Shown: positions 1 through 12,961, numbered from the stretch's first letter. The stretch is DNA of 64,000 nt from Plasmodiophora brassicae (GCA_036867785.1 CP145411.1:1612001-1676000), one strand, 5' to 3'. Numbers and translations: made by a program. Notes: generated from the letters alone by a model not told the origin.

Positions 1-3000
1 CGAGTACTTCTACCGTCAGGTAGAACAAGAGGTTCTGAAGGAAGTGCATCATGCGCTGGCGAAGCACTAGGGACCTGGAGAACGTTGACGATAGGTCGAG
101 TTCTCGCATTCTAAAACAGCGGTCAGAAGCCGGACGCGTTCAGCAACAACAACCACTGAACCTTTGCTGGTAGCGCCAAGTAATCCCGATCTGACGCTCG
201 ACATGTTTGATGAAGAAGATGTGTCTGAATAACAACTCGTACTTGGTCATCGCCTTTTTCGACAATACGATCGAGATGGGCCACTGCACAGCATATTCCA
301 GCGTAAACGCCTCGATACCAGTAAGCGGCGACCCGGTCGGGCGATGAAGTGTCTCAGACGAGTGCATCGTTCGAGAATACGCGTCATTAGCAACATTGTG
401 GATCACATTCCTAAACGATAACGCAGGTTGGCTCATCTTCAACAGAAACGCAAGCAGGACACTCATACAGCTTCTCCAATAGTGCATGCTGCTCTAGACG
501 ACAAGAGATCTCATCGTGACCAAAGTCATCGCCTGCCGTTGAGAGTGACAGCTCCAGCAATGACTGCAGACGAGCAAGTCTCTGAGCAGAGACGGGCCGG
601 CTCAAATCTTCCTCCGCCGAATCTAAAAAGTGGACAAAGAAATCGCCCTGACCATGCAGGAAATACCGTTTGAGGCATCTGATCGATTCTTAATCAGAAA
701 AGACAGGTCGAACACGTCGGATGAAAAAATGACCTCAAGCGCGGCAACAAGTTGTTCTGCTGCAACAGCACGTCCAGCAATGCAGAGCTCGCGTAGCCAA
801 ATGCAGCATCGATGATGCTTCCATTACTAATAGAGCGACAAAGTCAGACCTGGGCTGGGCGGTGATTAACTGACGTATACAGAGCGGCGTCGAAGCCGAA
901 GGACTGGTCGGCATCTTGTGACGAATCCCGACCAGCTTGCCCAAAGGAGCACTGCCGAAGCACGTTGAGGTATTTTCCCGTCAGTAGGATCTTGTTGGAG
1001 AACTGCTGGAGAAACGCTGGCACATGCTCGTTTCTCACAACGTATCGTTCGTCCTAGCAGACGCAGCCGAGTAAGTAGCTGGCCTGACTGGACTGCTGGC
1101 ATGGCGCCTTACCCAGTACGAGTCATTGAAGTCACGCTCGAGGTTATCCCGTGTTATGTCATCACGAACCTACAAAAACTATCAGATCTGAGCCCATAGC
1201 ACCATTACGTAGCCGAACCCGTATTTGGAATTCATCGTATGGATCCTGGACAATTCCAAACTCGATCCATTTCCGTAACAGGACGAAATAGGGCTCCGAA
1301 CAGTCTTTCAGGATTTGAAAGTACAGGGCACGCGAATTCTCATCACTACCAGAAATCGTAAGAAACGCATCCAGTCAATTTGAGCTAGATGCCATCTTTA
1401 CCCCTCTTTGCAGTACAGGTCGTAGAGTACTTGGATTAGCGAACCTCCGCAAGCACCGGCGGCTGCACTAACAAGAACATGCAATGCCGATATCGTTGCA
1501 ATAGAAGGCTGGAGCTGGAACCACAGCTGCTGGAGGGACAGGTCAGGAGAATCCAGCTGGGCGATCTTGACAACGTACATCTGTCCCGACACATAAGTGG
1601 ACGATCGGCCACATCCATCAACGGGAATTCAACCAACCTCAAGAACCGCCTCCATCGCGCCAGCAAGTGCCTGGCTGACAAGGCCATACTCGTATCGGGA
1701 GCGCAACTGCCAATAGCGCCGTACTGTGAGACAGGTCGAGTATAACTAGCCCGCCTGGAAGCAAACCTTTACGAAGTGCACGATTTCCAGATACTGGTTG
1801 CACACAGGGAAGCATCGCTCGACTTGGAACTGCATCGTAACGCAAACTTGCGTAGCAGAAAGTTTGAACCCAAGGTTCGGCGAGGACGATAAGCCGACCC
1901 ATTCTGATTCGAGGCCGAGTAATGCCGTAAGAAGCGCCCTGCAAAGAAGACGCTCCTAGCAAAAGTCAAGAACCTGCTGACCAGCCCGTGCATTATTAGT
2001 CATACCTGTCGCTCTTTAGGAAGTTTGGCGAACGAAGGAGCTTTACCAACACGTCTCGCGCTTCGAGATTCCCGCAGCCACGAGGGGGAATACGGCACTG
2101 ACGCCTTTTGGACGCTCCAAGTGGACGCAGCGGAAACGTCGGACATGCTCGAATGCAGAGTATCAGCTGAAAAGTACACCGTTAACGCAGACTACAGAGA
2201 TGCCAGCGTGAGCGGTACATCGATCACAAGACAGCAATGTTGCAAAGCACGATTTGAGGACAACGCGGTCTCCACTTCTGACTGAACTTGTTGAATCTGG
2301 ATTTGATTCGGCTAATTGTGCTATGAGCATGTCTCGTGCAGATAATCATTTGCGACACAAGTACCATTCACAACCGTCCATCTTGATCTCGAGTCATTGG
2401 GAGATCGGGAGCATTCAACACGTCCCTCACTGGTTGCACTCAGATAGACAGCCTCGGCACCTGACCGAAGTGACAGCACGACATTCTGGAAATAACAAGC
2501 CAACGATCATCACATGGTAACGCAAATGTGTCATCAGACGTCAAGTACGTCACCAAACAGGAGCGGGCCGCGATCTCTCCAGCTTGTACAGTTCGTGATA
2601 CAAACCGGAAATGCGACAGGCCACGAAGACCGGACCTCGCCGTCTTCGTCGAATGCCACTGCCAGTTTGAAATGTCATTCGAAAGTGCCTGGAATCACAC
2701 ACTGCAACTTGTGCTGACCGTATTTGCCAGCTTGGGAACGGAGCGCAATCATATCGCCGAAATTGATTCGCAGAACAGAAGGGATGTCTGGGAGATCACG
2801 ATGGTGGGTTTGCCCATTCTTTGATTGCTGACGATGGACATACCTGTTTTTCTTGCCTCCTTGCGGCCGCCAATAGCATCCAGGGCTGCTAGAGACTTTG
2901 GAGACAACAACGGGGTCGACGACTTGGTTTTACAAACTGCATAGCTAATCAGCAAGACCTGGATGTGTTACACATCATATTATCACCTGGCTTCCTGGGA

Positions 3001-3570
3001 GGTGACAAAGGAAGACCTTCCAGTAAAGAGGTCGTGTCAATCGTAGTTGACATGGACGACGTAACGGTCGGCGACTTTTCTCGAGTCCCCATGGTCGAAT
3101 TCAGACTGCCAGGAGGGGCCGTTGGTAATGATGACGACGGCGGTGAATCCCGCGGGAGCGATACAAGATCCCTGTTACTACACATGAGAAACACGATGGA
3201 CGCGCGAGAAATCAGGCATACCTGACAGCGCCATCGTCGAGGATGTGCCAGAGAACGTACATGAACCTGGCGCAGTCCACCGGGCTGGAAGCAGTCACGT
3301 TACATCGGCCGACGAAACCACGCCAGACGAGGTGTCCACCAACCAATTCCGCATGTCGTTGAGACGAGCCAGGGTCCGATTGAACAGGTCGACGTCGGCG
3401 CATCGCCCCGGCAATCGCCGCGCCGCCTTCCTCACGTTGTACTCGTCGACTTTGCTCAGCGACGTCGCCATCTTGATCGTGCCCGCCAGCGACGCCGCCG
3501 CGCTCGGGTCCCCGCCCATCTCGACGGCGATCTCCCGGGTCAGCTGCGCGATCTCATCCGACGCCGCCAT
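1..3570 (-). CDS. TUBGCP2: gamma-tubulin complex component 2 (GCP2/SPC97), 3' end outside window
   Basis: GCP2 binds gamma-tubulin in the small gamma-tubulin complex and nucleates microtubules. The gene reads right to left in many short exons; I place the start at the ATG ending at 3570 (MAASDEIAQL). Family blocks appear in order: LQQLWFQLQPSIATISAL then GGSLIQVLYD near 1590-1400; VPAFLQQFSNKILLTGKYLN near 1020-960; RLQSLLELSLS near 580; GIEAFTLEYAVQWP followed by KHVERQI near 310-190; and RQRMMHFLQNLLFYLTVEVL at about 65-1. The last block resembles GCP2 more than GCP3. The C-terminal tail lies beyond base 1. Exon borders between the blocks are not resolved, and the region 3200-2300 is the least certain. 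The gene is divergent from the helicase that starts at 3753. Confidence 0.8.
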
Positions 3571-3752
3571 TGGGACCGTCGCAGACGACCAAGGCCGTGG
3601 AACCCCCCCAATGGCAATGCACGACTTTGGCGGCGCCGCCGTCAAAATTTTTCGTGTTACGCGACGATGTGCAGCTCTGACTGGGACTGCAGTGTCCCGG
3701 GAGTGGATGTGTGGCAAGCGGTTCATTTTCGAATTTGGGTGGGCGGTGAGGG

Positions 3753-6700
3753 ATGTCGGCGTCGGGGAACGTGTTCCATGATTTCATCGATGAGGTGTAC
3801 GGCGCACGCGACGTGTGCATCGATGCTGGCCCATCAAGGAGCCGGAATTCGGGTGGATCGCCGGCGCTGAGGCAGATTTCTGATCTGGCGCCTGACCATC
3901 AAGGGTTCTTCGCCGGATACAAGGAGTTCAATCGCGTGCAGACAGCCGTGTTTGATGCGGTGTACCTGTCGGATCAGAATGTTGTGGTGTCGGCGCCCAC
4001 AGCGTCAGGCAAGACGACGATATTCGAGCTCGCGATCCTAAGGCTATTCAAGCATCGATCTAGGCAGAACGTTACTAGGAAACCGCGTCGCGCTGATGTC
4101 AAGGCTGTTTACATCGCACCTTTGAAAGCGATATGTTCCGAGAAGCTCACGGAATGGAGACCGAAATTTGCCCAGTTAGGGCTTGATTGTGTCGATTATA
4201 CGGGCGATTCCGAGACAAATATCTACAACCTCGCTACTTCCGATATAATGTTAAGTTCCTGCTTGACTTCTTTCGCAATGCTGACTGCATTGCCTTAGCA
4301 TTACGACACCTGAAAAGCTGGATGTGTCTTCGAGGAAGTGGCAAGAATATAAATTCGTTTTCGATCAAATCGGACTCGTTCTCATCGATGAATTGCACGC
4401 CATTGATGAAGAACGCAGTCGGGGAGTGTGCCTTGAAGCTCTTATTACACGGTCAGACCTCTAGATGTTTATTCATCAGGATTCTCATGAGACGTGTGGT
4501 TAGCTTCTTGACTATCAGTACACGGAAGACAAGTATGAAAGAAGAATGCCCCGCGTCTTCGATACGAGTGATTGCCCTTTCTGCAACGGTGAGCTTATTC
4601 GTGTCTCGCGTCACGATTTCATTGAATGAAAGTAGGCACCGAACATCGAAGAACTTGGAGAATGGCTCAATGCTGCCGTGTTTAAGTTTGGCGATGAGTT
4701 TCGTCCGGTCCCCTTGAAACTTTTCACGATCGGCAATCCGATGGGCAGAAAGTTCTACGCTTGGGACACTCTAGCGAACGAAAAAGTCAGGCTTCGTCGT
4801 GAATCTTCTACGCCGGATCTGAACGTGTTTCAGGTCTTGGACGTTATACGCGAGTATAATCCACAAGGACGTCCTACACTGATATTCTGCTCCAGCAGGA
4901 GCGGGTGCTTTCAGTGCGCCAAGAAAGTTCTTCAGTGCGCTACTGAGAAGCGATATAGACTTCTGACCAGTAGTGTGGACAAGGGTGTTCTGGCGGAATA
5001 TGCTAGAAAGCTGAATGGTACGATCACCAGAAGGTTGCAAAATTGCCTGACTTGTTACTCTTTTATCTGCAGATAACCGCCTTGCTCCTGTATTCGCCGA
5101 GGGCATAGGAACGTACCATGCCGGGCTGACTCAACATGACAAACAAATAATGACATCGACCTTCCTGGCTGGCCGCTTGAAAGTCCTATGTTCGACAACA
5201 TCCCTTGCGATGGGTGTCAATGTAATTCACGTGTAAACCCTTTGAAGCGTAATGCCAATCAGTATTGAATTTGTATGCAGCTTCCTGCACATCTAGTTCT
5301 CGTCAAAGGGACACAAACGTACGATCCCACCCGTCATGCATGCGTTGAACAACCGGCCTCTACAATTCTGCAAATGTGATGAATCGCACTGTCGGGTCAC
5401 TGAACCGGATACTCACAATACGCAGGATCGGTCGTGCTGGTCGTCCTCAGTTTGACAGTTTCGGAGTCGCAGTGGTAATGACAACTAAGAACATGGTGGG
5501 GGTGTACAGCAAGATTCTGCATGGTCAGAAAGCTATTGATTCGCGTTTGTTCGCGGGCAACCCTGTCGAGCATATCAATGCTGAAATTTCTATGAGTACG
5601 TGTCCCGGCTAGGATTACATGATTTCGTGCTTTCAAACCTTTGTACCAAGGAACGATAACCACGATCGGCGAAGCCGTCGTATGGTTGCGGCACACTTTT
5701 GGAGCTGTACGCATGCGCAAGCACCCAGTCCAGTTCGGAGAGCCTCCAGCTTGCGTGACTGATCCCGTTGCATTTCAACGGGTCCGACATGACTTCATTA
5801 GCGCTCTGCACTTGCAGGCAACAGCGGCTAACGAGCTTGTCCAGGCTTTGGAATCTAGAGTTAATCACAATGTAACGTTGTTGGCTGAAGCTGGAATGGT
5901 GAACGTGATGGCAAATACGACGGGCCTGATGCCGACAAAGCTGGGGAATATTATGGTCTGCGCAATTGAATTTACGAAAAACACATCCTCAGTTGCCATT
6001 CGACATAGGCTCGGTATTATTTGCAGCTGGAAACTGCTAAGGCGCTCACGTCCATCCGTGGCGATATCGACCTGGGGGGCATGCTAAGAGCCATATGTAC
6101 AAGTGCCGAATTCTCGGATCTTCGTATTAGACTGGGGGAGAAGAAAGGTACATGATGGGTGACGGTGCCCCCATCACTGAGGGCTGATAACGGCGTGCAG
6201 TACTGAATGCCGCTAACAAACCTGAAACGATTCGGTACCCCTTCAAAGACAAAGTTAAGACTCTAGTAAGCATGAACCAATGGAGAAGGTTAACGATAAG
6301 TTCTGAATATATACGGGATCGTCAGGAGGATAAAATATTTGTCATAATTCAAGTCGGGCTCCAGAAAGGTCCAACAACTTCTCCGTTTGAGAGCTTCCAG
6401 CTCGACAAAGATACCGCCTCCGCAATCGACATTGGCTGTCGAATTCTGGTACTAAAGGCACAACTCAAGTCTTCGGTTTAACGTCATGCTGTTTAGAGCG
6501 CCGTTGAGGAATATTACCGGGAATGCAATGACCAGTTCTCAGCGTATTCTAATGCCATCAGATTGTTGGTACGCTTCATATCCTGGAAGTTTGAAACTCA
6601 CGGGGGACTTCCGCAGGAAGAAATCGCTTAGCTTGCGAATGTGGCCAGACAGTCAGCACATGCTCCGGCAGATTGACGGAATCGGGCCCAAAAAAGTTGA

Positions 6701-8308
6701 CCAGCTGAAGAACGCAGGCATACAGTCAATTGGCAATCTGAGAGAGGCGTCAACCACCAAAATTGAAGCAGTAGCCCCAAGTATAGCTACGTTATAGCTA
6801 TGCTTCTGATCCTAATTCGTTAGGTATGTGATCGTCATCCACCGTTCGGCTTGCAGGTTAAACAGAGGCTCGCGTTGTTTCCTGCTTTGGAACTTAGAAT
6901 CGAGGTAGCACCCGAATATTTTAGTTAATCTAAAGTGACTCTAACGAGGCGAATGCAGGCCGATAACACTTCGATTGACTGGACCCGCCCGGTACACGTT
7001 CGGCTTGCTGTTGCCCAACAAAACCCAGAATTTAGACCCAAATCGGAGACTTCCGTCTACGTCATTGTTGGCCTCTCTGATCAGACTGTTGTCTTATCGC
7101 GGAGGATCAAGTCTGTGACTTTGTAAACATCGAGGAAATCGGTCAGTCTGACGTTGTTCTTTAGTCTTGCTGCTGGTGCCAGCGAGATGAAATTCGACAT
7201 AACAAGTTTGTATTCAAATTTCCGCAAGTTTGCTAATGAGCTGGCTGACATTCCAAATAGTCCCAATGCGATGTCAAAATTTGCACTTGCATTGCTTCGC
7301 GATCCATGCTTCCCTGGCCGGCATCGACGTTGAGCATGTTCATTATTTTTCTAACATCGACCATCAACGCGACAACGAGAATCTACAAACCGGACCGCAA
7401 GCCGGTTCCAAGCGTACACTGAAGTGCGGGTTCCCCAGCTGTCAAGGTTGCTCAATAATTGTTAGGAGAGAAACGAAAAGCCGCCTGTCCCACTGAGTCA
7501 CAAAGAACAGTAAGGCAGCACTGCGTCAAGATGAAAAACCTATTCTGACCATTCCCTGAAGTTTATGAAAACCCGGTTGTCTCAATGTGGAGCCGCGCCG
7601 AAACGGATTCGCGGCCCTCAGCCTGCGGCTTCTGCATTCGTCAGTGCTGCATTTGACAGATTGTCAGGCCAGGGATCCAACTGTCCAACAGTGCCAGATG
7701 GCAACAAATCTGCAGGCGCACATCAGGTTCGAATCTTTCTCGGCCGACAATTGCGTTGAGTTCCAAATTATCATGGCAGGCCGTTCCAACTCAACTCCTT
7801 GGACGCACGGCTCCCTCGCCGTCGACGCCAATATCCAATACGGTAGGCGCTTCCGGCTCCTGTTACACGCTTGCCCCTGATCTATGAAACATAGACCAAT
7901 GCAGCACGCTCTGCGATCAACGTGAATCTAGGGCATATAAACCCAGGTTCCAGCACCAGTGCAGGCGTTGCAAGCACGTGCCAAACTTCATCAGGAGCGG
8001 CGCTCGTAAGCAAGATGCCCCCGCCCCATGTTTCCGCACCATCAGCGAGGTTTTCAACAACTCCTCAACCACGTGCATTAGAATCGAACATTGGATACGT
8101 CAAGCCGAACCTGGGCCTTGGTGTCAACCTCCACCCTTTACCGCCCGCATGTTTTCATCAGCCTCCTGATCAATCGTCGTGCACGTTTGCCCAAACAGGC
8201 CAGCGTCTGTCTGATTCCACCGCTGTCCAGCCCCCTTCCATATTGGCCTTTCGTGACAATGACTTCTGTGACGCTGCTCTGCTGACTTTTACCGATCTAT
8301 TCTCATAA
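3753..8308 (+). CDS. HFM1: meiotic DNA helicase HFM1/MER3
   Basis: Ski2-like superfamily 2 helicase that stabilises joint molecules during meiotic crossing-over. Exon 1 has the Walker A box APTASGKTTIFE. Next come ITTPEKLD, the DELH box (near 4390), LSAT joined to APNIEELGEWL across a roughly 54 nt intron, the IFCSSRSG segment (near 4890), TYHAGLTQHDK and TTSLAMGVN (5110-5220), and IGRAGRPQFDSFGVAVVMTT (5415-5475). A helix-hairpin-helix, IDGIGPKKVDQLKNAG, lies near 6680-6720. The Sec63-like end, VYVIVGLSDQTVVLSR, lies near 7055-7100. Start is the ATG of MSASGNVFHDF. The stretch 7300-8308 has no recognised domain; I include it as a probable low-complexity tail ending ALLTFTDLFS, but the true stop may be earlier. 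The 3' end faces the PPR gene. Confidence 0.82.
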
Positions 8309-8382
8309 CCTGAGCACTCTGCTGGCCATTCCCGTAAAATATTAATCGTTGTCCAGAGAATTTATTGAGCACCCTGGCATGA

Positions 8383-10812
8383 TCACCAGTAATCACCACA
8401 AGTGCACGCGCCATCGCGGAAGTGGTGGTGTCGATGGGCATCTCGAATGTAGATTTCGCGTTTGTACAGAGCGGAGGCTCTCTTGGCGGCTTCGTGGCAG
8501 TCGATGCAAATCGGCACATTCTTCACGGCGCGAATAGGCTCACTTTCCGGTAGGTAAATCAGAGCGCACACAATTGCAATCTTCTCACTGTGTACTGACA
8601 CCGACCGACGCGCATCGTCCTCCGATTCAGTCTGTTTCATGACAACCGTAACGTCAGGCGTGTACCCACTCTCGGCTAGGCGTTCCATGAGTTCCGTATG
8701 CTTGCATGAGAATTCGTACTCTTTGAGCAGTGGATCATCGGTGACGAACTCCAGCGATCGTGCGTTCGGTATCTGCAACCAAGTCCTTCCCGGGACCTTG
8801 CCCACGAGATACTGTGTCTTCATCCGTGTTCGAAGGTATGCGAGGTCGTAATACTGCTGGCATCTCGCGAACGTGTTCGCCAGTAGCATCCATCCGATTG
8901 CCAGGTCCTTTGGGGTCCACGCTGGAATAGTCAGCATGTGCTCGAACACACGTTTGCCTCGCGCGGTATCGTTCCACCATCGACATGCGGCCAGAAGCGT
9001 CGTCCAGCATGCGATATCGGATCCGGGCGACCCTCTGGCGATCCTTTCAGCAATGTCGAGGTTCCCAGCCCGACCGTGAAGATCAATAAGGCAGTTCAGC
9101 GACCGAGATGACAAGGTTGACGTCTTAGGATCTCCAGCGAACTCAGCAACGATCACAGTGGCACGGTCCAGGTCCCCAACATGGCTGCACCCAACGAGCA
9201 ACGAGGCTAACGTGTCCGGATTCGGGTTTACAGCGGCAGCTTTCATGGTCTCGAATGTCGCCAATGCCAGGTCCAACTTGGCATGGTGCCCGTAGGCGGC
9301 GATTATCGCGTTGTATGAGCTCGCGCCCGCCTCCGCAGCCTGGAACACATTCATGGCGAGATCGAGATGGCTGCTGCAAGAATACCCGGAGATGAACGCG
9401 CTAACGACAAGGTCGCTGTCCAAGAACCCCTTGCTGCGAGCAAAGTCCTGCAAGGTAACCAGGCCAGCCACGTCGCCAATGTGCCCGCAGGCGTTGACGA
9501 ACTTTGCTAGTAGGGGGCGATCGACCGGGACCTTATCACTGCACATTTGCTCGAACAGCCGCATGGGACGGGACAGCTTGTCGTTCTCATACAGCAGCGA
9601 GACCAAGGTGCTGAACGTGGTGAGGGACAACGGCAATTTCAGACTTCTCAACTGGACGAACATGGCAATGGCCCCACGAACGAGGCCACGATGGCCAAGG
9701 GCGGCAATGAATGCAGCGTAAACGGACTCGCTAAGCGGGCCTTCCTTGCTTCGAGCCTGAAAGACCACCTCTGTACTTTCGAGGTCCTTGCAGCGGTCGT
9801 AAGACGATATCAGTGCACACACGACGTCGTCGTGTTTCAACCAGGCCTGGCTGCATGCGTATTGGTGCAACTCACGTAACGCAGGGAGCCAGGATCTGCA
9901 GGTCCCACAGGCGGTTACAAGTTCTACGAAGGCGATGGTGCTGATTTCGGCAGCACGGTCCTCGAGAATCCGGAATACGGTCATCGCCTCGTCGATGTGT
10001 CCGTGTCGGGCCAGCTCAGTCAGGATAAGAGTCGACAACGAAGCGGTCGGATTCAGGCCCACCGACGTCAAGACTTGTACGATGCTCACAGCAAGCTCGA
10101 ACCTGCACTGGGAGAGAAGCGTACGCGTAAGGTTCAGGTACGTTGGAATATCGCGGCACGCAGGGTAGCGTTGTGATAACAGGCCATCCAGCAGTTGCTC
10201 GGCGAGATCCGCTGCTTGCGCATTACGAGCATCGGAGCAGCATTGAGCTGACAGTTCCATGAGCTTCGACGTGAACTCCGCGTTGTTCGTGATGGCGTCT
10301 GCAATGAGGGGTAATGCTAGATCCGGCTGATTGCTGAGCAAGCAGAGTTCGAGCATGCTGATCATGACGTCCATGGAGCGTGGAGCGTACTTCGTGTATC
10401 GGTCAACCGCAACCTGGGCAAGCGGTGGTACTGCGCTTCGGCATGCTTGGATGAACAGCGCGAACAGCGAATCGGAAATGACCAGACTGCGCGCTGCGAT
10501 CGTGTCCAACACAAGTGGGGCCTTCGCTGGCGCATTCGACTTGCAGAACGACATTATCGAAAGAAAGAAATCAATATCGGTCGGCAGTCCATCGCCGACA
10601 ACTCGCTCGTAGACCGCCCAGACGCGGTCTACGTCCCGCTCCTTCTCGAACACGGCGCACGCTAACGCCGCAGACGGCTTCTTCAGGAACGCATTGAACG
10701 CCGGCGAAGCAAGCGGCGATGGTGCTGGCGGATGCGAACAAAGCGATCGGCGAACGTGTCGCAAGACCGGTACCCGAAGCGCCCGTAATGCGTTGCGAAA
10801 CGACGAAGCCAT
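8383..10812 (-). CDS. PPR protein with E and DYW domains, organelle C-to-U RNA editing factor
   Basis: Single open frame of 809 residues without introns. Residues 1-45 (MASSFRNALRALRVPVLRHV then RRSLCSHPP) are Arg-rich and lack acidic residues, as in a mitochondrial presequence. About 16 PPR-type helical repeats fill residues 80-600, followed by E motifs and the PG-box-like PGRTWLQIP. The C-terminal DYW deaminase keeps the HSEK zinc/glutamate motif, CIDCH, HHFRDGACTCG and the final DYW. In plants such proteins bind organelle RNA through the PPRs and deaminate cytidine. All key residues are present, so it is probably active on mitochondrial transcripts; that is inference. It shares a 174 bp bidirectional promoter region with the polymerase-like gene at 10987. 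Confidence 0.93.
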   Translation of the reverse strand: MASSFRNALRALRVPVLRHVRRSLCSHPPAPSPLASPAFNAFLKKPSAALACAVFEKERDVDRVWAVYERVVGDGLPTDIDFFLSIMSFCKSNAPAKAPLVLDTIAARSLVISDSLFALFIQACRSAVPPLAQVAVDRYTKYAPRSMDVMISMLELCLLSNQPDLALPLIADAITNNAEFTSKLMELSAQCCSDARNAQAADLAEQLLDGLLSQRYPACRDIPTYLNLTRTLLSQCRFELAVSIVQVLTSVGLNPTASLSTLILTELARHGHIDEAMTVFRILEDRAAEISTIAFVELVTACGTCRSWLPALRELHQYACSQAWLKHDDVVCALISSYDRCKDLESTEVVFQARSKEGPLSESVYAAFIAALGHRGLVRGAIAMFVQLRSLKLPLSLTTFSTLVSLLYENDKLSRPMRLFEQMCSDKVPVDRPLLAKFVNACGHIGDVAGLVTLQDFARSKGFLDSDLVVSAFISGYSCSSHLDLAMNVFQAAEAGASSYNAIIAAYGHHAKLDLALATFETMKAAAVNPNPDTLASLLVGCSHVGDLDRATVIVAEFAGDPKTSTLSSRSLNCLIDLHGRAGNLDIAERIARGSPGSDIACWTTLLAACRWWNDTARGKRVFEHMLTIPAWTPKDLAIGWMLLANTFARCQQYYDLAYLRTRMKTQYLVGKVPGRTWLQIPNARSLEFVTDDPLLKEYEFSCKHTELMERLAESGYTPDVTVVMKQTESEDDARRSVSVHSEKIAIVCALIYLPESEPIRAVKNVPICIDCHEAAKRASALYKREIYIRDAHRHHHFRDGACTCGDYW

Positions 10813-10986
10813 GCAGTGACCCCAGCTCCCCGACGCAACTCCGCGGCTGCATCAGGTCCACCTGTTGAACGTCGTCAAGGTCGCGCGTTCGACTCCGGCC
10901 TGTCGCCGGGCGCTCATTTTCCGCAGGCGATTGGCGCGCTTCATCAGTCAGTCCTCGGCTGCTGCAAAATCCGAGACGGGATCGGC

Positions 10987-12940
10987 ATGGCGCTGAAGAA
11001 GGCGAGGAAGATGGTGGTTGACGACGACGACGACGACGATGTCATCGTGTCGTCGCCCAAGACGACGACAAAGAAGCGGTCGTTGCCGTCGTATGACCAG
11101 GTTGGCTGTTGCGGCTGGTTGGCATGCGATCCGGGATGCTGATGTGGGACCTTTGACGGCTCAGAAACCGGCCAAGAAGAAACCGGTGAAAGATGATTTT
11201 ATCGACGACGAGGATGAGGATGAACAGGTTTCATGTCTGACATGTCAAAGTTTGATGGAATGACATGCTGTCTTCCAGAAACCGGCGAAGAAGAGGGCCA
11301 CGCCGAAGAAGGCAACGACTCCGAAGAAGGCGACGACGCCGAAGAAAAAGGCGAGTGCCGCCAAACTGGAAGTCGATGTGGTACGATGCTTTGGACGACG
11401 CATTAGTCTCTGCCAATATGTATGAAATTGGGCATAGGATTTCGAACCATCTGACGTCAACCACAATGAAATCTTCACTGAACCGCTGACGAAGCTCGCC
11501 GAGGAGGAATTCGTACGGTTGCCTGACAGGCTGCTTGAGACACAAGTGACGTTGTGGGATTTAGGCGATGGGCAACAAGTTCAAGGGGGCCATGATTCGC
11601 AAAGCTGTACAGTCCTTGAAGGTCTTCCCGCGTCGAGTGTCGTCGGGCGAGGAGGCCATGAAGCTCAAAGGCGTTGGTAAATCTATTGCAAAGAAAATCG
11701 ACGATATCATCGAGACAGGAGCCATGCAACGGTATTTACGTAGTCACTGATGTATTCGTCGATGCCTAAAAATGTTCCCTGAGGTCCGAGCATGCACCTG
11801 ATGAGGTAATTCAAAAGGCGGCGGACGAGATCCACACAGTGTTCGGTATCAACAAAACCAAAGCTTGGAAGCTCGCACGCGATCACGTATTCCATATCAT
11901 GTGGATGGCAGTGCTTCTAGTTAACGCTACCTTCTGCACAGAACGTCCGCCATGTTCAAGACTTGTTTAACCATCAGGACGTCCTGGAACAGCCAGCGAA
12001 AATCGGTTTACAATTGCACTACCTAGCTGATGTACTGTAAGGCTGATCCACTTTGTACAGGTCTGAAATACTTTAAGGAGTTTCAAGGTTCGTGACGATC
12101 TTCGATCTCCAGCGGCATCCCGACTGATTTTGTCATAGAGCCGATTTCCAGTGCCGACGCCGAAGCTGCCGTTAAGTTGATCGAAAACACTGCCCAAGAG
12201 GTCCACTTGCTTCCCTCGTGAGGGTTTTCGTTACTTACGCTCCGCTCCAGATCGACGACGCCATCGTCGTACGTGAATGTGGAGAATTTGGCCGTGGCAC
12301 GGGACCGCCCATCGACGAGTTGCACGTTCTTGTTGGGCACGCGTCTAAACAGCAATTCTCGACGCTAATGGACGCACTTCGTTCCTCTGGGTTCATCACC
12401 GATGACATCCAGTCCACCGCCGCCCCGTCGTTGCATGCCGTCTGCAAGCTCCCAGAAGCACCTGAACCAGTTCGCCATGACCACGTTGCAGAACCAGAGA
12501 CAGCTCCTGCCCTTGCGCCTAAGACGTTCTCCATTCCGAAGCTCTCTGCGCTCCCAAAGGCAAGCACGGGAGTGCCGAACCTCTTCGCGACTCGTGGGAT
12601 GTCTGAACCCGCTTCAACGACAGCAGCGCCAATGACTGCCTCGGGCGCTGAATCGTCTTCCAATACCCCGGCAGGGCAGCGTCGCCACTTCCGAGTTGAG
12701 TTCAAGACCTGCACGCTGGCGTCTCTTCCTGTGCACGTGACGTTCCTGATGGGGCCGCCGTCCTACTTCAAGGCTCTCCAGACGAGGGCTGAAGAGCACG
12801 GATACGTCCTGACGGAGCGATCCCTGCGTCGTGCCAACGAAGACGAGTCGTCAACGAAAGCACACGTGGTCATCGACTCCGAACAAGCACTCTTCGACAC
12901 GATCGGTGTCGAATGGGTCCCGTACTCGCAACGCTCGTGA
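10987..12940 (+). CDS. DNA polymerase X family (pol beta-like) with altered catalytic residues
   Basis: Begins with an acidic/basic tail (seven Asp, then Lys-Pro-rich TPKKATTPKK repeats), then the 8-kDa lyase domain: NHNEIFTEPLTKLAEEEF joined over an intron to MGNKFKGAMIRKAVQSLKVF and GVGKSIAKKIDDIIETG. The Lys matching the dRP-lyase nucleophile (pol beta K72) is kept. A second helix-hairpin-helix (FGINKTKAWKL), then IGL and KYFKEFQ, follows near 11850-12095. The palm reads CGEFGRGTGPPIDELHVLVG, where pol beta has CGSFRRG followed by the Asp-x-Asp metal ligands, so that motif is broken. The third ligand (RIDIRL in pol beta) is FRVEFK. The C-terminus ending VIDSEQALFDTIG matches pol beta. A roughly 70-residue Ala/Pro-rich insert separates the palm parts. 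Introns are about 50-70 nt. I infer a lyase or scaffold role in base-excision repair. Confidence 0.8.
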
Positions 12941-12961
12941 CCGGTCTCAGTACATCCCTCG

